DNA of 12,805 nucleotides. It comes from Candidatus Bathyarchaeota archaeon (GTDB lineage: Archaea > Thermoproteota > Bathyarchaeia > TCS64). The stretch covers positions 1 through 12,805 of the forward strand of contig JAOZIG010000515.1 in NCBI GenBank assembly GCA_026014515.1, given 5' to 3'. Every line of letters begins with the position of its first letter. Within the stretch, counting starts at the first letter, position 1. This document shows positions 12,594 to 12,805 of this stretch, in pieces. The translations under genes were made by a program, and so were the position numbers. The notes under the pieces are model-generated. The model saw only the letters and a program-made list of their open reading frames with translations. It did not search any database and was not told where the DNA came from.

Positions 12594-12607
12594 TATTTTG
12601 GTTTTTT
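12594..12607 (+). terminator. T-rich terminator after the MetE-like gene
   Basis: TATTTTGGTTTTTT directly follows the stop codon. Two T runs on the coding strand fit archaeal termination. Confidence 0.5.
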
Positions 12608-12622
12608 GGATGGTCTTAACTA

Positions 12623-12632
12623 CTTTTATAGG
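12623..12632 (+). promoter_or_regulatory. TATA box of the last gene
   Basis: CTTTTATAGG lies about 35 bases before the ATG at 12662, predicting a leader of about 8-10 bases. Confidence 0.5.
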
Positions 12633-12661
12633 TAGCCTCGTGTCCAGATTACCCGATAACA

Positions 12662-12805
12662 ATGGGACGTATCAGCAAGGGTACAAAGTGTAGCGTGAAG
12701 GGCTGTAATGAGGACGCGGTTCGTTCAATTGATATAGCCAAGGTGAAACAAGCCGGTGTGGACGCCGAGGGCGAGAAACGTGCCTATCTATGTAAAGAGC
12801 ATTAC
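12662..12805 (+). CDS. Small zinc-finger-like archaeal protein, N-terminal part (cut by window edge)
   Basis: Forty-eight codons are open from the ATG to the end of the window. MGRISKGTKCSVKGCNEDAVRSI holds Cys10 and Cys15, and KRAYLCKEHY holds Cys44 and His47. The CxxxxC...CxxH pattern should bind one zinc ion. The many Lys and Arg residues suggest RNA or ribosome binding. I recall similar small archaeal proteins but cannot attach a name or function. A TATA box 30-odd bases upstream supports the start. The C-terminus is missing. Confidence 0.75.
   Translation, partial: MGRISKGTKCSVKGCNEDAVRSIDIAKVKQAGVDAEGEKRAYLCKEHY

Overview
The window is archaeal chromosome. The evidence is a histone-fold protein, the archaeal/eukaryotic rRNA methyltransferase Nep1, the archaeal/plant-type D-aminoacyl-tRNA deacylase DtdA, a SelB/EF-Tu-like archaeal translation protein, TATA boxes about 25 bases before several starts (often with almost no leader), and poly-T terminators. 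The lineage cannot be fixed from this sequence. An uncultured anaerobic archaeon, for example an Asgard or related group, is a plausible guess and no more. No rRNA, tRNA, CRISPR array or insertion sequence was seen.

Layout. 1-139 (-): start of an SPL-type radical SAM protein, cut by the window edge. 210-668 (+): flavodoxin. 755-2913 (+): a two-gene unit made of an NrdD-like protein that appears to have lost its catalytic residues and an NrdG-like radical SAM protein with no ATG, GTG or TTG start before its iron-sulfur motif. 3142-4440 (+): membrane-anchored solute-binding protein behind an AT-rich leader. 4441-4630: gene-free, with a strong T-tract and overlapping inverted repeats. 5944-4631 (-): a run of histone, SpoIIM-like membrane protein and C_GCAxxG_C_C protein. 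6028-7705 (+): exported coiled-coil membrane protein, overlapping nep1. 8250-7689 (-): tiny zinc ribbon and a cupin. 8402-9562 (+): DUF72 protein with a SWIM-like tail. 11362-9563 (-): pseudo-GTPase SelB/EF-Tu-like protein and dtdA. 11490-12593 (+): MetE-like protein with an altered zinc site. 12662-12805 (+): small zinc-binding protein, cut by the window edge.

How the genes fit together. The right half is rich in information-processing genes (nep1, dtdA, the SelB/EF-Tu-like protein, small zinc proteins). The left half is rich in anaerobic redox and radical chemistry (flavodoxin, two radical SAM proteins, the NrdD-like protein). Flavodoxin lies just upstream of the NrdD-like/NrdG-like pair and could reduce radical SAM enzymes, but this is inferred from position only.

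Most unusual. (1) The NrdD-like protein keeps the fold and zinc knuckle but lacks the glycyl-radical glycine and the usual active-site cysteines, yet remains tied to an NrdG-like protein with an intact CxxxCxxC motif. (2) The junction of these two genes carries a canonical A-AAA-AAC slippery heptamer in exactly the frame that would fuse them, plus an upstream AAGGAGG that instead points to a CTG start. (3) The top strand is A+C-rich in the left third and becomes G+T-rich on the right regardless of gene direction. The change starts near 4.4-5.1 kb, as expected if a replication origin lies there.
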